Assembly: GCA_900315945.1 (NCBI GenBank)
Contig: ONAZ01000015.1
Coordinates: 1 to 64,000, forward strand
DNA: 64,000 nt
Reading direction: 5' to 3'
DNA from: an uncultured Lachnospiraceae bacterium
GTDB taxonomy: Bacteria; Bacillota; Clostridia; Lachnospirales; Lachnospiraceae
The notes below the pieces were generated by a model, which was given only the letters and a program-made list of their open reading frames with translations, had not been told where the DNA came from and made no database searches. A program made the translations under genes and the position numbers. Of the stretch, positions 45,950 through 54,448 are shown one piece after another; position 1 is the stretch's first letter; every line of letters begins with the position of its first letter.

Positions 45950-48190
45950 TTACATTCTCTCGTGGAAAGTACGAGAGATAACTTCGTCTTGTTGTTCTTT
46001 AGTTAGTTTAATAAAGTTAACGGCATAGCCTGATACTCTGATTGTTAGTTGTGGATATTTCTCTGGATGCTTCTGTGCATCAAGAAGTGTCTCTCTGTTG
46101 AATACATTTACATTTAAGTGGTGGCCACCCTTTGATACATATCCATCTAGCATGCCAACCAGGTTATTTACTCTATCCTCGTCGTCTTTACCAAGTGCAT
46201 CTGGAACAATTGAAAATGTGTTAGAGATACCATCCTGGCTGTCTTCGTATGGAAGCTTTGCAACAGAAGCAAGACTTGCAATTGCTCCGTTAATGTCACG
46301 TCCATGCATTGGATTGGCACCTGGAGCAAATGGCTCTCCTGCTTTACGTCCGTCAGGAGTGGCACCAGTATTCTTTCCATACATTACATTAGAAGTAATT
46401 GTAAGGATAGAAGTAGTCTGTACACCATCTCTATAAGTATGTTGTCCACGAATGTCTGTTATGAACATATGTAGAACTTCTTTGGCAATATCATCAACTC
46501 TGTCATCATCATTTCCGAATTTAGGGAAATCACCTTCAATTTCAAAGTCAACTGCTACGCCATTCTCATCTCTGATAGGCTTAACCTTGGCATACTTGAT
46601 TGCAGAAAGGGAGTCAGCAACAACACTCATTCCGGCAATACCTGTTGCGAACCATCTCTTTACATATTTATCATGTAAAGCCATCTGGAGACGCTCATAT
46701 GAGTATTTGTCGTGCATATAATGAATTACATTTAATGCATTAATATATACTCCTGATAACCATTTCATCATATCAGCATAACGTTCCATTACTTCGTCAT
46801 AATCAAGGTATTCTGAAGTAATAGGTCTGAATTTCGGACCAACCTGTTTCTTAGATATCTCATCAATACCACCATTAATAGCATAAAGTAAGCACTTAGC
46901 AAGATTAGCTCTAGCGCCAAAGAATTGCATTTCCTTACCTACACGCATTGAAGATACACAACATGCAATGGCATAGTCATCACCATGCTTAAGTCTCATC
47001 ATATGGTCATTCTCATATTGTATAGCAGAGTGCTTGATAGACATCTTAGCACAGAATCTCTTGAAGTTAATAGGCATTTTTCTTGACCAGAGAACGGTAA
47101 GGTTTGGCTCTGGTGCAGTGCCAATATTATTAAGTGTTTGTAGATATCTAAAGCTCATTTTCGTAACAAGAGGACGACCATCAACGCCCATTCCAGCAAT
47201 TGATTCTGTAACCCATGTTGGGTCACCAGCAAATATACTATTATACTCTGGTGTACGAGCAAATTTAACTAGACGAAGTTTCATAATGAATTGATCTATA
47301 ATTTCCTGAACTTCTTTCTCAGTTAGTGTTCCTTCTTCGAGATCACGCTGTGCATATATGTCGAGGAAAGTAGAAGTTCTACCAAGACTCATGGCAGCTC
47401 CATTTTGCTCCTTTACAGCAGCAAGATATGCAAAGTAAAGTGCTTGTGTTGCTTCAACAAGGTTAGTAGCAGGCTTTGTTATATCTTTTCCATAGATTCT
47501 ACCAAGTTCTGCAAGAAGCTCAAGAGCTCTTATCTGTTCTGATAATTCTTCACGCTCTCGAATTACATCCTCGTACATAATTGTTCTTGTGCCAGCTTTT
47601 TCAGCCTTCTTGAATTCAATTAGCATATCAGTTCCGTATAATGCAACTCTTCTATAGTCGCCAATAATACGGCCTCTTCCGTATGCATCAGGAAGACCTG
47701 TGATTATATGATTAGAACGGCAGGCTCTCATCTCTGGAGTATATACATCGAATACACCAGCATTATGTGTCTTTCTGTGTATTGTAAATGTTTCAGCAAC
47801 ATCAGGGTCTATTTCATAACCATTTTCGCTTAAAGCTTTAGTTGCCATTCTGATTCCGCCATATGGCTGTAAGCTTCTTTTGAAGGGAGCATCAGTTTGA
47901 AAACCAACGATTTTCTCTTTATCTTTATTAAGATATCCAGGCCCATGAGAAGTGATAGTAGATATAACTTTGGTATCCATATCAAGAACTCCGCCATTTT
48001 CTCTTTCTTTCTTAGAAAGATCCATTACCTGATCCCAAAGGTCTAGAGTATCCTGTGTTGGACCTTCTAGGAAGGATTCATCACCTTCATATACTGTATA
48101 GTTTTTTCTAATGAAGTCTCTTACACTAACTTTTCTAGTCCATTCATCCCCAACAAATCCTCTCCATGGATCATTAACTGCATTTCCCAT
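45950..48190 (-). CDS. pflB: Formate C-acetyltransferase (pyruvate formate-lyase)
   Basis: Converts pyruvate and CoA to acetyl-CoA and formate in anaerobic fermentation. Full length at 746 residues; adjacent catalytic cysteines in [11 protein letters not shown] (about 412) and the glycyl-radical site RVSGYAVNF (Gly at about 721). AGGAGGAAGAAG precedes the ATG. It is preceded by a ZTP riboswitch with terminator, so formate for one-carbon metabolism is made when purine synthesis runs short of formyl-folate. Confidence 0.98.
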   Translation of the reverse strand: MGNAVNDPWRGFVGDEWTRKVSVRDFIRKNYTVYEGDESFLEGPTQDTLDLWDQVMDLSKKERENGGVLDMDTKVISTITSHGPGYLNKDKEKIVGFQTDAPFKRSLQPYGGIRMATKALSENGYEIDPDVAETFTIHRKTHNAGVFDVYTPEMRACRSNHIITGLPDAYGRGRIIGDYRRVALYGTDMLIEFKKAEKAGTRTIMYEDVIREREELSEQIRALELLAELGRIYGKDITKPATNLVEATQALYFAYLAAVKEQNGAAMSLGRTSTFLDIYAQRDLEEGTLTEKEVQEIIDQFIMKLRLVKFARTPEYNSIFAGDPTWVTESIAGMGVDGRPLVTKMSFRYLQTLNNIGTAPEPNLTVLWSRKMPINFKRFCAKMSIKHSAIQYENDHMMRLKHGDDYAIACCVSSMRVGKEMQFFGARANLAKCLLYAINGGIDEISKKQVGPKFRPITSEYLDYDEVMERYADMMKWLSGVYINALNVIHYMHDKYSYERLQMALHDKYVKRWFATGIAGMSVVADSLSAIKYAKVKPIRDENGVAVDFEIEGDFPKFGNDDDRVDDIAKEVLHMFITDIRGQHTYRDGVQTTSILTITSNVMYGKNTGATPDGRKAGEPFAPGANPMHGRDINGAIASLASVAKLPYEDSQDGISNTFSIVPDALGKDDEDRVNNLVGMLDGYVSKGGHHLNVNVFNRETLLDAQKHPEKYPQLTIRVSGYAVNFIKLTKEQQDEVISRTFHERM

Positions 48191-48275
48191 CTTCTTCCTC
48201 CTTATTGTTTCCTGGTGTGATTATTAACAATATAGATGATTGCCTTGATTCTAATAAGTCTGTATAAATAAAAAA

Positions 48276-48355
48276 CGCCTGGGCAACATCTCTGCCCAGA
48301 CGGTCGGCTACTTATTCGTTATACTCCCTGTGGTTAACTCCACTTCCGTCAGTCA
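48276..48355 (-). promoter_or_regulatory. ZTP riboswitch (pfl motif) with expression-platform terminator
   Basis: On the minus strand the leader shows GACTGACGG, GTGGAGTTAACCAC, AGGGAG and then GCCGACCGTCTGGGC, the conserved arrangement of the pfl/ZTP motif. The final CTGGGCA arm also forms the terminator stem with TGCCCAG (48278-48299 region), followed by GCGTTTTTT. Ligand binding (ZTP/ZMP) is known to prevent termination in this class, turning on pflB and pflA. Confidence 0.88.
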
Positions 48356-48367
48356 TATAACATCTGT

Positions 48368-48396
48368 ATTATATTATGGATTATGAAATTAGACAA
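48368..48396 (-). promoter_or_regulatory. pflBA promoter
   Basis: On the minus strand TTGTCT (48396-48391), 17-bp spacer, TATAAT (48373-48368), immediately upstream of the ZTP riboswitch. Confidence 0.65.
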
Positions 48397-48422
48397 GTTT
48401 TTTTCTATGAACAATGTGTGTT

Positions 48423-48483
48423 TTGCATTAGAGTATGTCAAATGTTATAATACTTGAGTATTGCGTAACAATACTCAAGTATT
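48423..48483 (+). promoter_or_regulatory. Promoter with paired palindromic operators, polysaccharide locus
   Basis: TTGCAT (48423-48428), 17 bp, TATAAT (48446-48451). The -10 overlaps AATACTTGAGTATT (48449-48462); a second copy, its exact reverse complement, AATACTCAAGTATT, is at 48470-48483. The centre-to-centre distance is 21 bp, two helical turns, so two repressor dimers could sit on one face. Related palindromes occur at 50242 and 56132. Confidence 0.7.
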
Positions 48484-48495
48484 AAAGGTGTGTAT

Positions 48496-49857
48496 ATGTT
48501 GGAAATGGATAGAAATTATTTAAAACTAATATATAGATTTGTCTGTAAAATTATTCTTACTGTTGTTATGATTTTATTTTTTGCATTAGTATGGACCTTT
48601 AGTTTAGATGAGTTACGATTTCAAGCAGGCATCTGGGAAGAAAAATGGATAATGTATGCCTTATATGGAGTTGTTGTTGCCATATGTATTAAAGCCTTCG
48701 ATGGATACATGATAGGTGTTAATAGAATATCAACATCTATTCTGTCTCAGACTTTAGGTTTAATACTTGCTAATAGCATTGAATTGTTAATACTTATTCT
48801 AATAATTGGTTCTAATAGATTTGTTGAGACCATTGTAATAAACCTTTTAAAAGTTCTAGGGCTTCAGATTGTATTTGCATTCTTATTTACCTGGCTTACA
48901 GGTTTCATATATAGAATTAAATTTCCACCTCATAGAATACTAATGGTTTATGGAGATTATGATAATAATCTTGGCACCAAAATGTGCTCTCGAGATGATA
49001 GATATAGCATTGTATCAGAAATGCATTATAGTGAGGGCCTCGAAAGCATCAAACAGGAAATGAATAAAGTTGATGCGATTTTGATTAATGATATTCCGTC
49101 AGAGACTCGTAACCTGATTCTTAAAATGTGTTTTTATGCGGATAAACGGGTGTATTATACTCCTAAACTAGGGGACATATTTGTAAGAGGTTCTGAAGAA
49201 CTAAGAGTATTTGACACCCCTATATGTTTTTGCCGTAATATAGGTCTCGACATTGGACAACGAATTATTAAGAGATTAGGGGATGTTATAGTATCAATAA
49301 TTGGAATAATTATTACGTCTCCAATAATGTTGGTTGTTGCTATATTAATAAAAACGTATGATCATGGAAGTGTTATATATAAACAAGATAGATGTACTGT
49401 TAATGGGAAAATATTTGAAATTATAAAATTTAGAACTATGCGTGAGGATGCTGAAAAGGAAGGGAGAGCGCAACTTGCGACAATAGATGATGATAGAATA
49501 ACTCCTATTGGAAGATTTCTTCGAAAAACTAGAATAGATGAACTTCCACAATTCTTCAATGTATTGAAGGGGGATATGAGTATTGTGGGACCAAGACCAG
49601 AACGACCGGAAATAATACAAAAGTATCTAGAAGATATACCGGAGTTTGATTACCGGATGAAAGTCAAAGCAGGAATAACTGGCTATGCTCAAGTATATGG
49701 AAAGTACAACACAACTGATTTGGACAAATTAAAATTTGATCTAATGTATATACAGAAGTGTTCAATACTATTAGATATACAGCTTATGCTTTTAACCATA
49801 AAAGTAATATTCATTAAGGATGCTGCAGATGGGATTGAACCTCCTCAAAGTCCTTAA
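48496..49857 (+). CDS. Undecaprenyl-phosphate sugar phosphotransferase (initiating glycosyltransferase)
   Basis: Starts a lipid-linked polysaccharide by moving a sugar-1-phosphate from UDP-sugar to undecaprenyl phosphate. 453 residues: four N-terminal membrane spans (about 11-145), a soluble CoA-binding-like region, then a fifth span followed by the bacterial sugar transferase domain (YKQDRCTVNGKIFEIIKFRTMREDAE, then GRFLRKTRIDELPQF and MSIVGPRPERPE). ATG 48496 follows AAAGGTG. Its 3' end overlaps the convergent XRE gene by 44 bp. Confidence 0.93.
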   Translation: MLEMDRNYLKLIYRFVCKIILTVVMILFFALVWTFSLDELRFQAGIWEEKWIMYALYGVVVAICIKAFDGYMIGVNRISTSILSQTLGLILANSIELLILILIIGSNRFVETIVINLLKVLGLQIVFAFLFTWLTGFIYRIKFPPHRILMVYGDYDNNLGTKMCSRDDRYSIVSEMHYSEGLESIKQEMNKVDAILINDIPSETRNLILKMCFYADKRVYYTPKLGDIFVRGSEELRVFDTPICFCRNIGLDIGQRIIKRLGDVIVSIIGIIITSPIMLVVAILIKTYDHGSVIYKQDRCTVNGKIFEIIKFRTMREDAEKEGRAQLATIDDDRITPIGRFLRKTRIDELPQFFNVLKGDMSIVGPRPERPEIIQKYLEDIPEFDYRMKVKAGITGYAQVYGKYNTTDLDKLKFDLMYIQKCSILLDIQLMLLTIKVIFIKDAADGIEPPQSP

Positions 49858-50131
49858 CTAGTTGTTGGATGTGCGCTGCTTGAACATCAGTTAATTTAGA
49901 TGTATCAATACAACTTTTGTTTTCATCAGATAACTCTAATAAATAATCTGCTGAACAAGAAAAGAATTTTGATAATTTGATTATTATTTCAACGCTTGGA
50001 AGAATATTATCATTTTCCCAATTGCTTACAGATTGTTTTGATACACCTAATGCTTTGCCAAGTTCAACCTGTGAGAGTCTTCTAGCAGTGCGTAATTTTT
50101 TTATTTGTGTCCCAATCATAATTTTTTTCAT
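49814..50131 (-). CDS. XRE-family transcriptional regulator
   Basis: A 105-residue protein with an N-terminal Cro/CI helix-turn-helix (IKKLRTARRLSQVELGKALGVSKQSVSNWENDNILPSVE, helices within residues 9-47 in parts) and a short C-terminal helical tail. AAAGGA site. It lies inside the polysaccharide locus, opposite to it, and is a natural candidate for the repressor acting at the repeated AATACT palindromes. Its own promoter holds a different dyad (50150-50166). Confidence 0.88.
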   Translation of the reverse strand: MKKIMIGTQIKKLRTARRLSQVELGKALGVSKQSVSNWENDNILPSVEIIIKLSKFFSCSADYLLELSDENKSCIDTSKLTDVQAAHIQQLVKDFEEVQSHLQHP

Positions 50132-50149
50132 AATTCCTTTCTCTCATAT

Positions 50150-50166
50150 ATCTGTATTATACAGAT
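50150..50166 (-). promoter_or_regulatory. Dyad over the -10 of the XRE gene
   Basis: ATCTGTAT-T-ATACAGAT is a perfect 8-bp inverted repeat; on the minus strand it contains TATAAT as a likely -10 about 25 bp before the XRE start codon. A convincing -35 is not seen. Autoregulation is plausible. Confidence 0.45.
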
Positions 50167-50234
50167 AATATATGTATAGTTTTTGGCTCTAATAGTTCAC
50201 ATCATGTATTTCTAGTTTAGTATCAAAAAATTGC

Positions 50235-50263
50235 TTGAATAAATACTAAAGTATTGCTATAAT
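50235..50263 (+). promoter_or_regulatory. Promoter with palindrome in spacer (copy 2)
   Basis: TTGAAT (50235-50240), 17-bp spacer containing AATACTAAAGTATT (50242-50255), TATAAT (50258-50263). The spacer and -10 are identical to those at 56131-56153. Drives the glycosyltransferase/ABC exporter genes. Confidence 0.7.
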
Positions 50264-50338
50264 GGACAATTGATGATTTATACCTATAAATATGGAAATG
50301 TTACCTTTATGGGAACATGGTCTGAATGGTTTATTTTT

Positions 50339-51484
50339 ATGAAAAAGATACTGTTTATAACTACAATTGGCGGATTCTTATCACAGTTTGAAATGAATCA
50401 AGTTAGAATCCTTCAAAGTATGGGATATGAGGTGCATTATGCATCTGATTTTGACAATAATTTCTATGAATTTGATGAAAAAGACTTGATAAAAGAAGGC
50501 GTGATTATTCATAGGGTTGATATTAAGAAGAAGCCTTATAGAATATTATCTAATTTGAAAGCCATTGGACAGATTAAAGAGATTGTTAATAATAAAGAAA
50601 TAGACGTAATCCATTGTAATAATCCCCTTGGTGGAGTATGTGGAAGAATTGCAGTGGTTGGCTCAAGAATTAAACCTTTAGTTATATATATAGCCCATGG
50701 ATTTCATTTTTATGAGGGCGCGCCATTTATTAACTGGTTATTGTTTTATCCAATAGAAGTATTCCTGGCACGTTTTACTAATGTTCTTCTTACTATTAAT
50801 AATGAGGATTATAGAAGAGCACTTAGATTTGATATTAAAAAAGGTGGATTTGTAGCTAAAGTAAATGGTATGGGGGTTGATTCTAAGAGATTCAAACCTA
50901 TGCCTGAGATAAGAGAAGAAGTTAGAGGAGAGTTAAACATTCCCTGTGATGCATTTCATATAGTTACTGCTGCAGAACTTAATGATAATAAGAATCAGAG
51001 AATAGTTATAGAAGCATTGGCCAGGTGCCCATATAAGAAGATTCACTATAGCTTATGTGGAGTTGGCGAAAATGCAAAAAGACTAGAAGAATTAATTAAA
51101 AGTCTTGGATTAGAAGATAGAATAAAACTTCTTGGTTATAGAACAGATATGGAGAGAGTTCTTCAGTCTGCAGATGTATTTGTTTTTCCGTCAATTCGAG
51201 AAGGACTAGGAATAGCTGGCGTTGAGGCATTAATGTGTAATGTTCCTGTTGTTGCTCTAGATAATCGTGGGACAAGAGAATATGTAAGACATATGGCTAA
51301 TGGATTGGTATGCAGGAATAACAGCATTGATTCATTTAAAAATGCGATTATGTGCTTGTACGAGAACCCTAAATTCTTGAATAAATTATCTGCTAATGGA
51401 AGACAAAGTGTTAAGAGGTTTTCTAAGACTTCTGTTAATAATAGGTTTAGAAAAATCTATGCAAAAATAGATTCTTTATTATAA
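50339..51484 (+). CDS. Glycosyltransferase family 4
   Basis: A retaining GT-B glycosyltransferase of 381 residues with N-terminal acceptor domain (MKKILFITTIGGFLSQFEMNQ) and C-terminal donor domain (FHIVTAAELNDNKNQ; VFVFPSIREGLGIAGVEALMC, the E-x7-E region). Capsule or wall polysaccharide assembly from the context. The start at 50339 is chosen from family alignment; the upstream frame to 50270 begins at the predicted transcription start and cannot be used in full. The ribosome-binding site is weak. Confidence 0.88.
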   Translation: MKKILFITTIGGFLSQFEMNQVRILQSMGYEVHYASDFDNNFYEFDEKDLIKEGVIIHRVDIKKKPYRILSNLKAIGQIKEIVNNKEIDVIHCNNPLGGVCGRIAVVGSRIKPLVIYIAHGFHFYEGAPFINWLLFYPIEVFLARFTNVLLTINNEDYRRALRFDIKKGGFVAKVNGMGVDSKRFKPMPEIREEVRGELNIPCDAFHIVTAAELNDNKNQRIVIEALARCPYKKIHYSLCGVGENAKRLEELIKSLGLEDRIKLLGYRTDMERVLQSADVFVFPSIREGLGIAGVEALMCNVPVVALDNRGTREYVRHMANGLVCRNNSIDSFKNAIMCLYENPKFLNKLSANGRQSVKRFSKTSVNNRFRKIYAKIDSLL

Positions 51485-51509
51485 ATCGCACCTAGGGGAG
51501 TATATAACT

Positions 51510-52316
51510 ATGCCTGAAATATCGGTAATTATGGGAGTCTACAATGAGACTAATGAGAATATAATCAATTACGCAGTAGACTCAATTCTTGAACAGACGT
51601 ATGAAGATTTTGAATTCATTATATATAATGACGGCTCGTGTAAAGAAACAGTAGATATACTTCATAAGATTAGTAAATCAGACGACAGAATCGTTCTAAT
51701 AGGAAGCGATAATAATAGTGGGCTCGCTTTCTCCCTTAATGCATGCATTGAGGTGGCTAGAGGAAATTTTATAGCGAGAATGGATTGTGATGATTATAGT
51801 CACCCTAAGAGATTAGAGAAACAGCTGAACTTTCTGAAGTGCCATCCAGATATTGACTGGTGTGGTACTAATGCTTTTCTTTTTGATGAGAATGGTATAT
51901 GGGGAGCAAGAAAGATGAAATCGACTCCTTCATTGAATGATTTTTATAAATACTCCCCGTATATTCATCCTTCTGTTATGTACAGGAAATCAGTATTTGT
52001 TAACGAAGGCGGGTACTGTGAATCAGAAGATACTCTTCGTTGTGAAGATTACGAAATATTCATGAGGCTTCATTATAGAGGGTTACATGGCGCTAACATT
52101 CAAGAGAATCTAATTAGTTATAGAGAGACAAAAGAGACATATGCTAAGAGAACCTGGTCCACGAGAGTGGATGAGTGTAGGCTTAGATATAGAAATTATA
52201 AAGAAATGAATATGATGTCTATTAAAGCATGTCTAGCAATTATTAGACCCATAGTGGGAGGATTAGTTCCAAAAAGTGTTATCAAATGGCGAAAACATCG
52301 TGAAGGGAAAATATAA
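51510..52316 (+). CDS. Glycosyltransferase family 2
   Basis: An inverting GT-A enzyme of 268 residues: EISVIMGVYNETNENII, SILEQTYEDFEFIIYNDGS, and the metal-binding DxD in ARMDCDDYSHPKR. Soluble and rather short. 25 nt after the GT4 gene (GGGGAG). Overlaps the next gene at its 3' end. Confidence 0.92.
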   Translation: MPEISVIMGVYNETNENIINYAVDSILEQTYEDFEFIIYNDGSCKETVDILHKISKSDDRIVLIGSDNNSGLAFSLNACIEVARGNFIARMDCDDYSHPKRLEKQLNFLKCHPDIDWCGTNAFLFDENGIWGARKMKSTPSLNDFYKYSPYIHPSVMYRKSVFVNEGGYCESEDTLRCEDYEIFMRLHYRGLHGANIQENLISYRETKETYAKRTWSTRVDECRLRYRNYKEMNMMSIKACLAIIRPIVGGLVPKSVIKWRKHREGKI

Positions 52317-53556
52317 AATTATATTTCGAAGTTACTACGCACCTATATTATATGATTACGTATCTTGGGTTATAGAAGATGCAAGAAAAAGAAACATTAA
52401 AAAACTATACTTTCTATCACGAGATGGATATCTTATGTATCTTACTGCAGAAAGAATTCTTAGTCATAGAAAGATAGAAGATATTAGTATTAGTTACTTG
52501 AAGGTATCTAGGTATTCACTAAGAAGCGCTCAATACTATCTTCTAGGAGAAAAAAGCTTAGATTATATATGTATTAATGGAATAGATGTTACATTAAGAA
52601 AAATATTAATTAGAGCAGGACTTAGTAAGGAGCAGCAGGAAGCTGTTGTGGAAAAAATATCTATTATAAAGTCAGAAGACATTGATAGGGTGTTAAGTCG
52701 TAGTGAGATAAAAAAAGTCAAACGAATGCTATCTGGAAATACTATATTTTGGGAGTATCTTAACAATAATTCGAAAACTGCATATGAGAATACATTAGGA
52801 TATCTAAGACAAGAAGGACTTGTTACTGAAGAAAAGATAGCCATTGTTGATAGTGGCTGGGTAGGAAGCATACAAGAAAGTATAAGACAATTATTGGAAA
52901 TTAGTAATCTGCAAGGGTATTACTTCGGGCTATATGAAATCCCTAGGGGTGTTGAAGAAAAAAATTATCATAGTTACTACTTTGGTCCCAAAGTAACACG
53001 TGGATTAATGCATGATAATTATGCAGATAATCAAAGGAAAGTCCATTTCTCTAATTGTTTGTTTGAGGCAATTTATTCTTCCCCTGAAGGTATGTGCCTA
53101 GGATATAAGAAAGAAGACAATAGATACATATCAATTGATGGAAGAGAGAATCCTAACAAGCTATATATGAATGCAGCATATGAAGTAATGAGGGATTATG
53201 TATATTGTGAAAAGAATGATGGCAAGGGCTTTGATTTGAATGAGGAATTAATTGCAGAAACTATGTCATATCCATCGTTAGAAGATGTAAATGTACTTGA
53301 AAAGCTGCAGTTTTGTGATGATGTTATTGAATATGAGTATCAGTCTATAGTACGTCCCTGGTCAATAAATGATGTTAAGAAAAATACTGTGTTATACAGA
53401 ATATTTAATAAGTTGTTCAATCCTAAATATGTAGAAAATACAAGTGGATGGCCAGAAGGTTCTATTGTGAGATGTGGATATAAAGTAGATTATTATTTGA
53501 AACAGGAAAGATTGTATAAAAAACTCATGTATATAAGAAAGGCAATTAAGAGATGA
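52276..53556 (+). CDS. Polysaccharide-locus protein, HAD-like (COG5610-type)
   Basis: A protein of up to 426 residues. The KLYFLSRDGYLMYLTAERIL segment, and IAIVDSGWVGSIQESIRQLL, are typical of HAD-related proteins found in capsule and rhamnan clusters whose reaction is not settled. The start is uncertain: GTG 52276 overlaps the previous gene by 41 bp, and GTG 52300 is an alternative; no ATG lies near. Ends in a 4-nt ATGA overlap with the exporter permease. Confidence 0.65.
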   Translation: MLSNGENIVKGKYKIIFRSYYAPILYDYVSWVIEDARKRNIKKLYFLSRDGYLMYLTAERILSHRKIEDISISYLKVSRYSLRSAQYYLLGEKSLDYICINGIDVTLRKILIRAGLSKEQQEAVVEKISIIKSEDIDRVLSRSEIKKVKRMLSGNTIFWEYLNNNSKTAYENTLGYLRQEGLVTEEKIAIVDSGWVGSIQESIRQLLEISNLQGYYFGLYEIPRGVEEKNYHSYYFGPKVTRGLMHDNYADNQRKVHFSNCLFEAIYSSPEGMCLGYKKEDNRYISIDGRENPNKLYMNAAYEVMRDYVYCEKNDGKGFDLNEELIAETMSYPSLEDVNVLEKLQFCDDVIEYEYQSIVRPWSINDVKKNTVLYRIFNKLFNPKYVENTSGWPEGSIVRCGYKVDYYLKQERLYKKLMYIRKAIKR

Positions 53557-54446
53557 GTTCGCCTAATGATGATAGTATAACAAAATATGGTAAAAGTAAT
53601 CGTTCCAATTCGGGCTTAAATAATGTTGGCGATTATAAAAGGAGAAAACGTAAGAGCTTTATAAAAAAGACTGTAAGAAAACAAAGGGATTTTAAGCAGT
53701 ATTTCTTTGTTATAAGAGAACTGACAAAGAGAGAGATAAAAAGGAAGTATGCAAGATCTGTACTTGGTATACTTTGGTCAGTGCTAAGTCCGCTTTTATT
53801 TATGATTGTTATGTCATTGATTTTTTCAACGATGTTTCGAAGGAATATAGAAAATTTTCCAGTTTATTACATTATTGGTCACACAATATGGGCTTTGTTT
53901 AGTGAGGCGACAAGAGGTCCGATGACTGCATTGGTTGATAATAAGAGCTTGCTTATAAAATCGAAATTACCTAAGCAAACGTTTATTCTGTCAAGGATAT
54001 ATACGGCGTTTGTTAACTTCCTATACACATGTATTGCGATGGTGGTGGTAATGCTATTCTTTAGAATACAGCCTACTATATACACATTGTTGGTTCCTGT
54101 TCCAGTGATACTTTGTCTAATATTTAGTACAGGAATAAGTTATATAATAGCTACTGTGTATGTTTTTTTTGGAGATATTAAACATCTATATTCTGTATTT
54201 TTAACTTTGATATATTGGCTTTGTGCCATCTTTTATCCAGTGGATAGATTGTCTGGTATTATGCAAAGGATTGTAGGCAATAATCCAGTATATTTGTTTA
54301 TTCATTGCACAAGGGATTGTGCTTTTAATGGTGTGTTGTCTGATAGTTCCGTATGGATAAAGATGATTATATGGTCTTTTGCTATGTTTATAATAGGGAT
54401 TATCGTATATAAGAAAAAAGAAAACGACATAATGCAGAGGGTATAG
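53553..54446 (+). CDS. ABC-2 type polysaccharide export permease (Wzm/TagG-like)
   Basis: A 297-residue integral membrane protein with six predicted spans and the family motif ELTKREIKRKYARSVLGILWSVLSPLLF. It would flip a completed lipid-linked glycan across the membrane with the ATPase encoded next (2-nt gap). An unusual feature is a ~45-residue polar, Lys/Arg-rich N-terminal extension ahead of the first conserved motif. Confidence 0.92.
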   Translation: MSSPNDDSITKYGKSNRSNSGLNNVGDYKRRKRKSFIKKTVRKQRDFKQYFFVIRELTKREIKRKYARSVLGILWSVLSPLLFMIVMSLIFSTMFRRNIENFPVYYIIGHTIWALFSEATRGPMTALVDNKSLLIKSKLPKQTFILSRIYTAFVNFLYTCIAMVVVMLFFRIQPTIYTLLVPVPVILCLIFSTGISYIIATVYVFFGDIKHLYSVFLTLIYWLCAIFYPVDRLSGIMQRIVGNNPVYLFIHCTRDCAFNGVLSDSSVWIKMIIWSFAMFIIGIIVYKKKENDIMQRV

Positions 54447-54448
54447 AG

